NCBI RefSeq assembly: GCF_001708505.1
Contig: NZ_CP015992.1
Location: forward strand, 4,650,001-4,714,000
Origin: Pseudomonas sp. TCU-HL1
GTDB taxonomy: Bacteria; Pseudomonadota; Gammaproteobacteria; Pseudomonadales; Pseudomonadaceae
Length of the DNA: 64,000 bases
Direction of reading: 5' to 3'
The position numbers and the translations under genes were made by a program. This document shows, one piece after another, positions 18,101-26,457 of the stretch. Numbering within the stretch: the first letter of the stretch is position 1; each line of letters starts with the position of its first letter. The notes under the pieces are model-generated. The model was not told where the DNA came from. It made no database searches and saw nothing but the letters and a program-made list of their open reading frames with translations.

Positions 18101-21100
18101 AATGCCGCCAGCGTCACCTTCGTGCCGAGCGCCAACTGGAACGGCGAGACCGCCTTCGACTACGCCGCGGTGGACAACCTGGGCCTGGACGACGGCAGCG
18201 CGGCCACCGCCACCCTCACCGTCAATCCGGTCAACGATGCCCCGCAGACCCTGGCCACCAGCGCCACCGGCGATGAAGATGCCGCCGGCATTCCGGTCAG
18301 CCTCAGCGGTTCGGACCTCGACGGCAGCGTCGCCCACTTCGTCATCAAGTCCCTGCCGGCCAACGGCACCCTGTGGCTCAACGGCGTGCAGCTGGCCATC
18401 GGCGACAGCGTCCCGGCCACCGGCAATGCCGCCAGCGTCACCTTCGTGCCGAGCGCCAACTGGAACGGCGAGACCGCCTTCGACTACGCCGCGGTGGACA
18501 ACCTGGGCCTGGAAGACGGCAGCGCGGCCACCGCCACCCTCACCGTCAACCCGGTCAACGATGCCCCGCAGACCCTGGCCACCAGCGCCACCGGCGATGA
18601 AGATGCCGCCGGCATTCCGGTCAGCCTCAGCGGTTCGGACCTCGACGGCAGCGTCGCCAGCTTCGTCATCAAGTCCCTGCCGGCCAACGGCACCCTGTGG
18701 CTCAACGGCACGCAACTGACCGTCGGCGACAGCGTCCCGGCCACCGGCAATGCCGCCAGCGTCACCTTCGTGCCGAGCGCCAACTGGAACGGCGAGACCG
18801 CCTTCGACTACGCCGCGGTGGACAACCTGGGCCTGGACGACGGCAGCGCGGCCACCGCCACCCTCACCGTCAATCCGGTCAACGATGCCCCGCAGACCCT
18901 GGCCACCAGCGCCACCGGCGATGAAGATGCCGCCGGCATTCCGGTCAGCCTCAGCGGTTCGGACCTCGACGGCAGCGTCGCCCACTTCGTCATCAAGTCC
19001 CTGCCGGCCAACGGCACCCTGTGGCTCAACGGCGTGCAACTGACCGTCGGCGACAGCGTCCCGGCCACCGGCAATGCCGCCAGCGTCACCTTCGTGCCGA
19101 GCGCCAACTGGAACGGCGAGACCGCCTTCGACTACGCCGCGGTGGACAACCTGGGCCTGGACGACGGCAGCGCGGCCACCGCCACCCTCACCGTCAATCC
19201 GGTCAACGATGCCCCGCAGACCCTGGCCACCAGCGCCACCGGCGACGAGGATGCCGCCGGCATTCCGGTCAACCTCAGTGGTTCGGACCTCGACGGCAGC
19301 GTCGCCCACTTCGTCATCAAGTCCCTGCCGGCCAACGGCACCCTGTGGCTCAACGGCACGCAACTGACCGTCGGCGACAGCGTCCCGGCCACCGGCAATG
19401 CCGCCAGCGTCACCTTCGTGCCGAGCGCCAACTGGAACGGCGAGACCGCCTTCGACTACGCCGCGGTGGACAACCTGGGCCTGGACGACGGCAGCGCGGC
19501 CACCGCCACCCTCACCGTCAATCCGGTCAACGATGCCCCGCAGACCCTGGCCACCAGCGCCACCGGCGACGAGGATGCCGCCGGCATTCCGGTCAGCCTC
19601 AGCGGTTCGGACCTCGACGGCAGCGTCGCCCACTTCGTCATCAAGTCCCTGCCGGCCAACGGCACCCTGTGGCTCAACGGCACGCAACTGACCGTCGGCG
19701 ACAGCGTCCCGGCCACCGGCAATGCCGCCAGCGTCACCTTCGTGCCGAGCGCCAACTGGAACGGCGAGACCGCCTTCGACTACGCCGCGGTGGACAACCT
19801 GGGCCTGGACGACGGCAGCGCGGCCACCGCCACCCTCACCGTCAATCCGGTCAACGATGCCCCGCAGACCCTGGCCACCAGCGCCACCGGCGACGAGGAT
19901 GCCACCGGCATTCCGGTCAGCCTCAGCGGTTCGGACCTCGACGGCAACGTCGCCAGCTTCGTCATCAAGTCCCTGCCGGCCAACGGCACCCTGTGGCTCA
20001 ACGGCACGCAACTGACCGTCGGCGACAGCGTCCCGGCCACCGGCAATGCCGCCAGCGTCACCTTCGTGCCGAGCGCCAACTGGAACGGCGAGACCGCCTT
20101 CGACTACGCCGCGGTGGACAACCTGGGCCTGGACGACGGCAGCGCGGCCACCGCCACCCTCACCGTCAATCCGGTCAACGATGCCCCGCAGACCCTGGCC
20201 ACCAGCGCCACCGGCGATGAAGATGCCGCCGGCATTCCGGTCAGCCTCAGCGGTTCGGACCTCGACGGCAGCGTCGCCCACTTCGTCATCAAGTCCCTGC
20301 CGGCCAACGGCACCCTGTGGCTCAACGGCGTGCAGCTGGCCATCGGCGACAGCGTCCCGGCCACCGGCAATGCCGCCAGCGTCACCTTCGTGCCGAGCGC
20401 CAACTGGAACGGCGAGACCGCCTTCGACTACGCCGCGGTGGACAACCTGGGCCTGGACGACGGCAGCGCGGCCACCGCCACCCTCACCGTCAATCCGGTC
20501 AACGATGCCCCGCAGACCCTGGCCACCAGCGCCACCGGCGATGAAGATGCCGCCGGCATTCCGGTCAGCCTCAGCGGTTCGGACCTCGACGGCAGCGTCG
20601 CCCACTTCGTCATCAAGTCCCTGCCGGCCAACGGCACCCTGTGGCTCAACGGCGTGCAGCTGGCCATCGGCGACAGCGTCCCGGCCACCGGCAATGCCGC
20701 CAGCGTCACCTTCGTGCCGAGCGCCAACTGGAACGGCGAGACCGCCTTCGACTACGCCGCGGTGGACAACCTGGGCCTGGACGACGGCAGCGCGGCCACC
20801 GCCACCCTCACCGTCAATCCGGTCAACGATGCCCCGCAGACCCTGGCCACCAGCGCCACCGGCGATGAAGATGCCGCCGGCATTCCGGTCAGCCTCAGCG
20901 GTTCGGACCTCGACGGCAGCGTCGCCCACTTCGTCATCAAGTCCCTGCCGGCCAACGGCACCCTGTGGCTCAACGGCGTGCAGCTGGCCATCGGCGACAG
21001 CGTCCCGGCCACCGGCAATGCCGCCAGCGTCACCTTCGTGCCGAGCGCCAACTGGAACGGCGAGACCGCCTTCGACTACGCCGCGGTGGACAACCTGGGC

Positions 21101-24100
21101 CTGGAAGACGGCAGCGCGGCCACCGCCACCCTCACCGTCAACCCGGTCAACGATGCCCCGCAGACCCTGGCCACCAGCGCCACCGGCGATGAAGATGCCG
21201 CCGGCATTCCGGTCAGCCTCAGCGGTTCGGACCTCGACGGCAGCGTCGCCAGCTTCGTCATCAAGTCCCTGCCGGCCAACGGCACCCTGTGGCTCAACGG
21301 CACGCAACTGACCGTCGGCGACAGCGTCCCGGCCACCGGCAATGCCGCCAGCGTCACCTTCGTGCCGAGCGCCAACTGGAACGGCGAGACCGCCTTCGAC
21401 TACGCCGCGGTGGACAACCTGGGCCTGGACGACGGCAGCGCGGCCACCGCCACCCTCACCGTCAATCCGGTCAACGATGCCCCGCAGACCCTGGCCACCA
21501 GCGCCACCGGCGATGAAGATGCCGCCGGCATTCCGGTCAGCCTCAGCGGTTCGGACCTCGACGGCAGCGTCGCCCACTTCGTCATCAAGTCCCTGCCGGC
21601 CAACGGCACCCTGTGGCTCAACGGCGTGCAACTGACCGTCGGCGACAGCGTCCCGGCCACCGGCAATGCCGCCAGCGTCACCTTCGTGCCGAGCGCCAAC
21701 TGGAACGGCGAGACCGCCTTCGACTACGCCGCGGTGGACAACCTGGGCCTGGACGACGGCAGCGCGGCCACCGCCACCCTCACCGTCAATCCGGTCAACG
21801 ATGCCCCGCAGACCCTGGCCACCAGCGCCACCGGCGACGAGGATGCCGCCGGCATTCCGGTCAACCTCAGTGGTTCGGACCTCGACGGCAGCGTCGCCCA
21901 CTTCGTCATCAAGTCCCTGCCGGCCAACGGCACCCTGTGGCTCAACGGCACGCAACTGACCGTCGGCGACAGCGTCCCGGCCACCGGCAATGCCGCCAGC
22001 GTCACCTTCGTGCCGAGCGCCAACTGGAACGGCGAGACCGCCTTCGACTACGCCGCGGTGGACAACCTGGGCCTGGACGACGGCAGCGCGGCCACCGCCA
22101 CCCTCACCGTCAATCCGGTCAACGATGCCCCGCAGACCCTGGCCACCAGCGCCACCGGCGACGAGGATGCCGCCGGCATTCCGGTCAGCCTCAGCGGTTC
22201 GGACCTCGACGGCAGCGTCGCCCACTTCGTCATCAAGTCCCTGCCGGCCAACGGCACCCTGTGGCTCAACGGCACGCAACTGACCGTCGGCGACAGCGTC
22301 CCGGCCACCGGCAATGCCGCCAGCGTCACCTTCGTGCCGAGCGCCAACTGGAACGGCGAGACCGCCTTCGACTACGCCGCGGTGGACAACCTGGGCCTGG
22401 ACGACGGCAGCGCGGCCACCGCCACCCTCACCGTCAATCCGGTCAACGATGCCCCGCAGACCCTGGCCACCAGCGCCACCGGCGATGAAGACAGCCTGAT
22501 CGCCATCAGCCTGAGCGGCTCGGATATGGACGGTACGATCGCCAGCTTCAAGATCACCTCGATGCCGCAGCACGGGACTTTCTACAGCGATGCGGCCGGC
22601 ACCATCGCCATCACTGCTGCGAGCGTCATCGCAGCAGCTAGCAATGGCGCGACCATCTACTTCCGCCCCGACAGCAACTGGAACGGCACCACCACCTTCC
22701 AGTACGCCGCCACGGACAACAGCGGCCTGGCGGATGCCACCCCGGCTACCGGCACCCTCACCGTCGCCCCGGTCAACGACGCCCCGAACATCGTCGATGC
22801 CAGCGTCTCGATGAACGAGAACGTGCCCGCCAACACGCAGGTGTTCGACGTCAACGACAGCTTCTCCGGCAATGATCGGGATGTGGACGGCCAGGCCATC
22901 ACCTACAGCATCACCGGCGGAAATGGCAGCAGTATCTTCGTCATCAACCCGACCACCGGTGTGATCAGCATTGCCCCCGGCAAGACCCTCGACTACGAGA
23001 CCGCCAGGCAGCACGTACTGACCGTCACCGCCAGTGACGGCACCCTGATCGATACTGCTCAGATCACCGTCAACGTCAACAACCTGCCGGACACTCCGCC
23101 GTCGGTAACCGGCGGCAGCAAACTGGTATCGGAGACCGGCCTGAGGAGCACCACTGATACCGACACCAGCAACCTGGCAACTGGCAAGGTCACCATCACC
23201 CATGATTCGGTGACCACCGTTACCCTGGTTACGCCCAGTGGAACGACATTGAAATCGGGTGGCACCACTGTCACCTGGGGCCTCAGCACCGACGGCAGGA
23301 CCCTGACCGGCAGTGCGGGCACCGATAAAGTCATCACCGTCTCCATCGACGACCTGGGCAACTACTCGGTCAACCTGCTGAAGCCGATCGACCACCCGGA
23401 TGCCACCTCCCCGGACGTGCTCAACCTGAACGTCGGAGTCAAAGTCAAGGATGCCTACAACAACGAAGGCACCGGTACCCTGACCGTGCAGATCCAAGAC
23501 GATGTCCCCACTGCGGCACCGGGGGGCATTACCATCGATATCCCGGTCAGCAGTATCAACATCTCCGGGCTGGAGGCGGGCTTCGTCAACCCGATATCCA
23601 CCGCCGGTGACACGTCCGGCCTGACCCAATCCAATACGGATACCGACAGCTATATCGATAAGCTCAACTGGGGTGGCAGCAGCGGGTCTGGCTATACCTT
23701 CGTAGACAACGAAGCCTATCGCACCTCCGGGCCGAGCCTGCCCGACAGCGACTTCAAGGTCGGGACCTTCACACATAACAACTTCCCGATCAGCGGCACC
23801 TCCCTGCGCAGTGTTGACCTTGTCGTGAAACTGACCGTAATGATCGACGGTGTGCCGACCGTCATCGAACACACTGTCCACCTGAACCATACGGAAACTC
23901 CGAACAACGCGTCCAACACCCAGGATCCGGCGAATGACGACATCATCCGTCTGGACAACACCACCCTGGTCAAGCAGTTCACCGTGGGCGACCGCACCTT
24001 TGAATTCGAAATCAAGGGCTTCCTCGATCCGAGGACAGGAGGCGTTGTTACCGAAATTCGTACGACCGAAAATGCGGCCTCGTCCTTCGACCTGTACGCC

Positions 24101-25912
24101 GTGGTGAAATCCACCGATGGTCTCCCGCTGAACAGCGGCGATGTTTCCACCGTCACCACCACTGGTGCGGACGGAGATGTCCTGGTAAGTGGCAGCGACG
24201 CCAGCGTCAGCTGGATAGGGGCTACCCAGCAGGCCGATGGCAGCTTCACCATCACCAACGCGTTCGGCACCTTCACCGGCTGGGCGGACGGGCGTTACCG
24301 CTTCGAAGTCAGCCGCGAAGCCCGCGACAACTTCAACGCGGATCAGATCGAGAAGCTCAAGTTCAACTACGTAGTAACCGATGGCGACGGCGACAAGACG
24401 AGCTCCGACGTCACCGTGACCCTGAATGGCGAGAAGGTGCTGCCCTACGCCCCAGTGGTGGAGCAAGCCGCACAGACTGCGGTGCTCAGCAAGGAAGTGG
24501 GCACCCAGGCGACCGCCAGCCTCGGCATCGAGGTGGGCCGTGACACCAGCGGTGCTTCGGTGAAGATCACCGCCACCGACGACAGCTCGCTGAATGGCCT
24601 GCCGGTCAAGGGCAATGTGCTGTTCGGCGGTGTATCGGAGAGCGTCACCCTGACCTCTGGCGGCGTGACCCTTGTGTACCGCTCCAATGCCGATGGCAGC
24701 CTCGACGCAGTCAAGCAGGGCACCAATGAGGTGGTGTTCAAGGTCAGCGGCAACGCTGCCAATGGCAGCTTCTCCGTGCAGATGGTCGGCACGCTGGACC
24801 AGGCCACCACCACGCAGAACAGCAGCAGCAGCCTGACATTCTCCCAGTCCAATGGAGCAGCCCAGGCGACCTCCAACACCACGAACTTCACTGTTTCCCT
24901 GAGTGGGACCAACGGAACGCCGTACTGGAACGGCAGCCGCCTGGGAATCGACAGTTCAAGCACAAGCAACAATGAAGAGCGCGAGATCAACTACCGCAGC
25001 AACAACGAGGTCGTGATACTGACATTCGCGGCGATTGCTGGCGTATTAATCTCCTCCGTGGCACTCGGAACGCAGAGTTTCAGCGACAGCGAACAGCTCC
25101 AGTACCGTATCAACGGAGGCCAGTGGCAGAGCTACACCAGCACCAGTTCGTCCCCGAACGTGAACATCTCCAGTACCAGCTCCATCAACACGGTCGAGAT
25201 TCGCGCAGGGAACAGTGACACGGACTTCTCCATCAACTCAGTCAACGTGGGCTACACCAAGTCGGTAACCGCCGACGCGGGCTCCACCACCACCCTCAAC
25301 CTCGGCGCCACCGTCACCGACGGCTCCGGTGACAAGGCGTCCACCGACTTCAACGTGGTCATCGATCCGGACACCACGCTGCAGGGCACCACCGGCAACG
25401 ACTCCCTGATGGGCAGTTCGCAGGCTGACACTCTGCAGGGTGGTACAGGCGATGACCTGCTGAACGGTGGCCAGGGCAATGACACGCTCTACGGTGGAGA
25501 CGGCAAGGACCTCCTGATCGGCGGCAAGGGCAACGACATCCTCTGGGGCCAGGGCGGCGCCGACAGCTTCGCTTGGAAATCCGGCGACGCCGGCGTGGCC
25601 GGCAGCCCGGCCCAGGACGTGGTGAAGGACTTCAAGCTGAGCGAAGGCGACAAGATCGACCTGAGCGATCTGCTGCAAGGGGAAAATACCAGCACCATCG
25701 ACAACTTCCTCAAGCTGATCGTCGACACTGGCACCGGTCACGCCACCCTGCTGGTGAGCAAGGACGGCCACCTGAACGACGCCGGCGGTACCCCCGCCAG
25801 CCACGCCGACCTGTCGATCACGCTGGAAAATGCTGCGACCCAGCTCAGCGGCTCCAGCATCAGTTCGCTGATCGCCGGTGCCGATCCCACCATCAAGGTC
25901 GATCACAGCTGA
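15185..25912 (+). CDS. lapA: Giant LapA-type RTX biofilm adhesin, 3575 residues
   Basis: This is a secreted cell-surface adhesin. Residues 1-125 form the retention module, with the LapG cleavage motif TAAG at 107-110 followed by a Gly-rich linker. Ig/cadherin-like VCBS-type repeats occupy about 196-581. Seventeen 108-residue repeats span 582-2417, and a diverged eighteenth follows to about 2526. A cadherin-like domain (about 2536-2640), further VCBS-like segments and a region resembling choice-of-anchor domains (about 2790-3085) come next. RTX nonapeptides (GGTGDDLLNGGQGNDTL type) lie at about 3398-3462, and the rest is a type I secretion C-terminal signal. The start at 15185 has GGAGAG upstream and gives the expected MSSVIAIVKSIVGQVYA. 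The exporter genes are divergent and lapG/lapD follow downstream. The name is by architecture; the repeat region is specific to this strain or lineage. Confidence 0.93.
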   Translation: MSSVIAIVKSIVGQVYAMSPEGFQRLLVEGDRLFKGDQLQTSLEGMATLELTDGRTVDLGRDTQWSESNVVAAAATQPATQTPADDVAQLQKAIEAGVDPTQELEATAAGPSAGGAGGGGSAGGGHSSVMLEATAERIDPTIGFPTSTAPLATEALGEEDTTPLNGAAQADTTEPNGNLPEPDATNSAPQGQNASLSTDEDTPISGQLNATDPDGDALTFTAGDAPRNGTVVINPDGSYTYTPNTNFNGNDSFTAIVSDGKGGTSTITVTIGVNPVNDAPVAANDGPAAVTEDTPATGNVLDNDSDVDGDTLSVTQFTIGGSTYNAGQTATLTGVGSLVINANGSFTFTPAQNYTGPVPTATYTVTDGTTTDTAELSFANVTPVDDASVLAPDTGTAKEDAEATGNVLANDNDVDSSLTVASFTIAGVASSFAAGSSAVIADMGTLTIATDGHYSFTPAANWNGAVPQVTYTTNTGSSSTLDITITPINDAPVAEPDETNVDEGGTVTINLAGNDTDVDDGLDLGSLLITDGPSNGTITVNADGTVSYQHNGSETSGDSFTYTIKDKSGVTSEPVTVYISVNPVNDAPQTLATSATGDEDATGIPVSLSGSDLDGNVASFVIKSLPANGTLWLNGTQLTVGDSVPATGNAASVTFVPSANWNGETAFDYAAVDNLGLDDGSAATATLTVNPVNDAPQTLATSATGDEDATGIPVSLSGSDLDGNVASFVIKSLPANGTLWLNGTQLTVGDSVPATGNAASVTFVPSANWNGETAFDYAAVDNLGLDDGSAATATLTVNPVNDAPQTLATSATGDEDAAGIPVSLSGSDLDGSVAHFVIKSLPANGTLWLNGVQLAIGDSVPATGNAASVTFVPSANWNGETAFDYAAVDNLGLDDGSAATATLTVNPVNDAPQTLATSATGDEDAAGIPVSLSGSDLDGSVAHFVIKSLPANGTLWLNGVQLAIGDSVPATGNAASVTFVPSANWNGETAFDYAAVDNLGLDDGSAATATLTVNPVNDAPQTLATSATGDEDAAGIPVSLSGSDLDGSVAHFVIKSLPANGTLWLNGVQLAIGDSVPATGNAASVTFVPSANWNGETAFDYAAVDNLGLEDGSAATATLTVNPVNDAPQTLATSATGDEDAAGIPVSLSGSDLDGSVASFVIKSLPANGTLWLNGTQLTVGDSVPATGNAASVTFVPSANWNGETAFDYAAVDNLGLDDGSAATATLTVNPVNDAPQTLATSATGDEDAAGIPVSLSGSDLDGSVAHFVIKSLPANGTLWLNGVQLTVGDSVPATGNAASVTFVPSANWNGETAFDYAAVDNLGLDDGSAATATLTVNPVNDAPQTLATSATGDEDAAGIPVNLSGSDLDGSVAHFVIKSLPANGTLWLNGTQLTVGDSVPATGNAASVTFVPSANWNGETAFDYAAVDNLGLDDGSAATATLTVNPVNDAPQTLATSATGDEDAAGIPVSLSGSDLDGSVAHFVIKSLPANGTLWLNGTQLTVGDSVPATGNAASVTFVPSANWNGETAFDYAAVDNLGLDDGSAATATLTVNPVNDAPQTLATSATGDEDATGIPVSLSGSDLDGNVASFVIKSLPANGTLWLNGTQLTVGDSVPATGNAASVTFVPSANWNGETAFDYAAVDNLGLDDGSAATATLTVNPVNDAPQTLATSATGDEDAAGIPVSLSGSDLDGSVAHFVIKSLPANGTLWLNGVQLAIGDSVPATGNAASVTFVPSANWNGETAFDYAAVDNLGLDDGSAATATLTVNPVNDAPQTLATSATGDEDAAGIPVSLSGSDLDGSVAHFVIKSLPANGTLWLNGVQLAIGDSVPATGNAASVTFVPSANWNGETAFDYAAVDNLGLDDGSAATATLTVNPVNDAPQTLATSATGDEDAAGIPVSLSGSDLDGSVAHFVIKSLPANGTLWLNGVQLAIGDSVPATGNAASVTFVPSANWNGETAFDYAAVDNLGLEDGSAATATLTVNPVNDAPQTLATSATGDEDAAGIPVSLSGSDLDGSVASFVIKSLPANGTLWLNGTQLTVGDSVPATGNAASVTFVPSANWNGETAFDYAAVDNLGLDDGSAATATLTVNPVNDAPQTLATSATGDEDAAGIPVSLSGSDLDGSVAHFVIKSLPANGTLWLNGVQLTVGDSVPATGNAASVTFVPSANWNGETAFDYAAVDNLGLDDGSAATATLTVNPVNDAPQTLATSATGDEDAAGIPVNLSGSDLDGSVAHFVIKSLPANGTLWLNGTQLTVGDSVPATGNAASVTFVPSANWNGETAFDYAAVDNLGLDDGSAATATLTVNPVNDAPQTLATSATGDEDAAGIPVSLSGSDLDGSVAHFVIKSLPANGTLWLNGTQLTVGDSVPATGNAASVTFVPSANWNGETAFDYAAVDNLGLDDGSAATATLTVNPVNDAPQTLATSATGDEDSLIAISLSGSDMDGTIASFKITSMPQHGTFYSDAAGTIAITAASVIAAASNGATIYFRPDSNWNGTTTFQYAATDNSGLADATPATGTLTVAPVNDAPNIVDASVSMNENVPANTQVFDVNDSFSGNDRDVDGQAITYSITGGNGSSIFVINPTTGVISIAPGKTLDYETARQHVLTVTASDGTLIDTAQITVNVNNLPDTPPSVTGGSKLVSETGLRSTTDTDTSNLATGKVTITHDSVTTVTLVTPSGTTLKSGGTTVTWGLSTDGRTLTGSAGTDKVITVSIDDLGNYSVNLLKPIDHPDATSPDVLNLNVGVKVKDAYNNEGTGTLTVQIQDDVPTAAPGGITIDIPVSSINISGLEAGFVNPISTAGDTSGLTQSNTDTDSYIDKLNWGGSSGSGYTFVDNEAYRTSGPSLPDSDFKVGTFTHNNFPISGTSLRSVDLVVKLTVMIDGVPTVIEHTVHLNHTETPNNASNTQDPANDDIIRLDNTTLVKQFTVGDRTFEFEIKGFLDPRTGGVVTEIRTTENAASSFDLYAVVKSTDGLPLNSGDVSTVTTTGADGDVLVSGSDASVSWIGATQQADGSFTITNAFGTFTGWADGRYRFEVSREARDNFNADQIEKLKFNYVVTDGDGDKTSSDVTVTLNGEKVLPYAPVVEQAAQTAVLSKEVGTQATASLGIEVGRDTSGASVKITATDDSSLNGLPVKGNVLFGGVSESVTLTSGGVTLVYRSNADGSLDAVKQGTNEVVFKVSGNAANGSFSVQMVGTLDQATTTQNSSSSLTFSQSNGAAQATSNTTNFTVSLSGTNGTPYWNGSRLGIDSSSTSNNEEREINYRSNNEVVILTFAAIAGVLISSVALGTQSFSDSEQLQYRINGGQWQSYTSTSSSPNVNISSTSSINTVEIRAGNSDTDFSINSVNVGYTKSVTADAGSTTTLNLGATVTDGSGDKASTDFNVVIDPDTTLQGTTGNDSLMGSSQADTLQGGTGDDLLNGGQGNDTLYGGDGKDLLIGGKGNDILWGQGGADSFAWKSGDAGVAGSPAQDVVKDFKLSEGDKIDLSDLLQGENTSTIDNFLKLIVDTGTGHATLLVSKDGHLNDAGGTPASHADLSITLENAATQLSGSSISSLIAGADPTIKVDHS
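17252..19843 (+). repeat. Higher-order repeat block, copy 1 (units 2-9)
   Basis: These eight consecutive 324-bp units (2592 bp) recur in the same order of variants at 19844-22435. Diagnostic differences, such as VNL in unit 8, LEDG in unit 5 and the silent AAC in place of AAT opening unit 6, all recur exactly 2592 bp downstream. Confidence 0.93.
19844..22435 (+). repeat. Higher-order repeat block, copy 2 (units 10-17)
   Basis: This is the second copy of the 2592-bp block. Its translated sequence is the same as copy 1, and the marker substitutions checked on the DNA (for example AACCTCAGTG at 19271 and again at 21863) are in register. Unit 1 is the same type as units 2 and 10, so one unequal crossover in a nine-unit array could have produced the present array. 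Confidence 0.93.
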
Positions 25913-25918
25913 TGCCGT

Positions 25919-25952
25919 ACCACCCGCAAACACTCCGGTGGTTGCGGGTGGT
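25919..25952 (+). terminator. Strong hairpin after lapA
   Basis: ACCACCCGCAA (25919-25929) pairs perfectly with TTGCGGGTGGT (25942-25952) around a 12-base loop, starting seven bases after the lapA stop. There is no T-tract, so it may act as an mRNA 3'-end stabiliser or partial terminator before the small gene at 25998. Confidence 0.55.
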
Positions 25953-25997
25953 GGGCGTCTGCCTCATGCTCGCGACAGTTCTGAAGGGAGACTCGCC

Positions 25998-26348
25998 ATG
26001 CTCTACATCCAGCGCGACGAAGTAGGGAATCTGGTTCGCGTCGAAGCGGCCGGGTTCGACGAAATGACGGGGACGCTGCCCGCCGACGACCAGGAGATCC
26101 AGGCCTGGTACGCCAACCTGGCGATGCAAAGCAGCCTGCTGCAACTGAAGCAGAGTGACCTGGACATGATCCGGGTGCTTGACGACCTGATCACGGCGCT
26201 GATGGCCAAAGGCGTCATCCGCATCACCGACCTGCCACCGGCCGCGCAATCCAAGCTGCTCAGCCGGAACCAGGCACGGGAAGCGCTGGGTGGTATCTCG
26301 CGGCTGATCGTCGAAGAAGAGGAAGAAGCGGGATCGGGGCTGATCTGA
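25998..26348 (+). CDS. Small acidic protein of unknown function downstream of lapA
   Basis: The protein has 116 residues, starts MLYIQRDEVGNLVRVEAAGF and ends in a run of glutamates (VEEEEEAGSGLI). Similar Pseudomonas proteins are often labelled 'tryptophan synthase subunit beta-like', but nothing here resembles a PLP enzyme. The core contains LDMIRVLDDLITALMAKGVIRITDLPPAAQSKLL, probably helical. The start at 25998 is supported by AAGGGAG; an earlier frame start at 25878 overlaps lapA. It has no signal peptide or membrane span. It lies 85 bp after lapA on the same strand and is convergent with lapD, so a role linked to the adhesin is possible but unproven. Confidence 0.75.
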   Translation: MLYIQRDEVGNLVRVEAAGFDEMTGTLPADDQEIQAWYANLAMQSSLLQLKQSDLDMIRVLDDLITALMAKGVIRITDLPPAAQSKLLSRNQAREALGGISRLIVEEEEEAGSGLI

Positions 26349-26457
26349 GCCCATTAATCCCCTGCCCCGGATTTCATCCGGCTACGCACCCCGCAGGGTG
26401 GGCTTCAGTCCACCAGCAACGGCCGCTTGAGCAAAGCTCGCTCCTACAATGTACGCT

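Larger units (their letters stand above)
16928..22435 (+). repeat. 17 tandem 324-bp units inside lapA
   Basis: Each unit encodes 108 residues beginning NPVNDAPQTLATSATGDEDA and ending in TLTV. The units follow with no spacer and no length variation: 17 x 324 bp. Variation is limited to a few sites: DATG/DAAG, GNVAS/GSVAS/GSVAH, GTQLTV/GVQLTV/GVQLAI, VSL/VNL and LDDG/LEDG. The next unit (22436 to about 22765) is clearly diverged. Near-identity of DNA as well as protein indicates recent homogenisation. Confidence 0.97.

Noticed and set aside
16928..22435. Direct repeats considered as a CRISPR array
   Set aside because: Units are 324 bp, contiguous with no spacers and in frame with the adhesin domains. 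No cas genes are nearby.
15164..24466. An open antisense frame of 3100 codons opposite lapA
   Set aside because: It exists because a repeat unit whose length is a multiple of three, with no antisense stop, is copied 17 times. The encoded protein is low-complexity and has no start signals or homology pattern, while the sense frame has clear domains.
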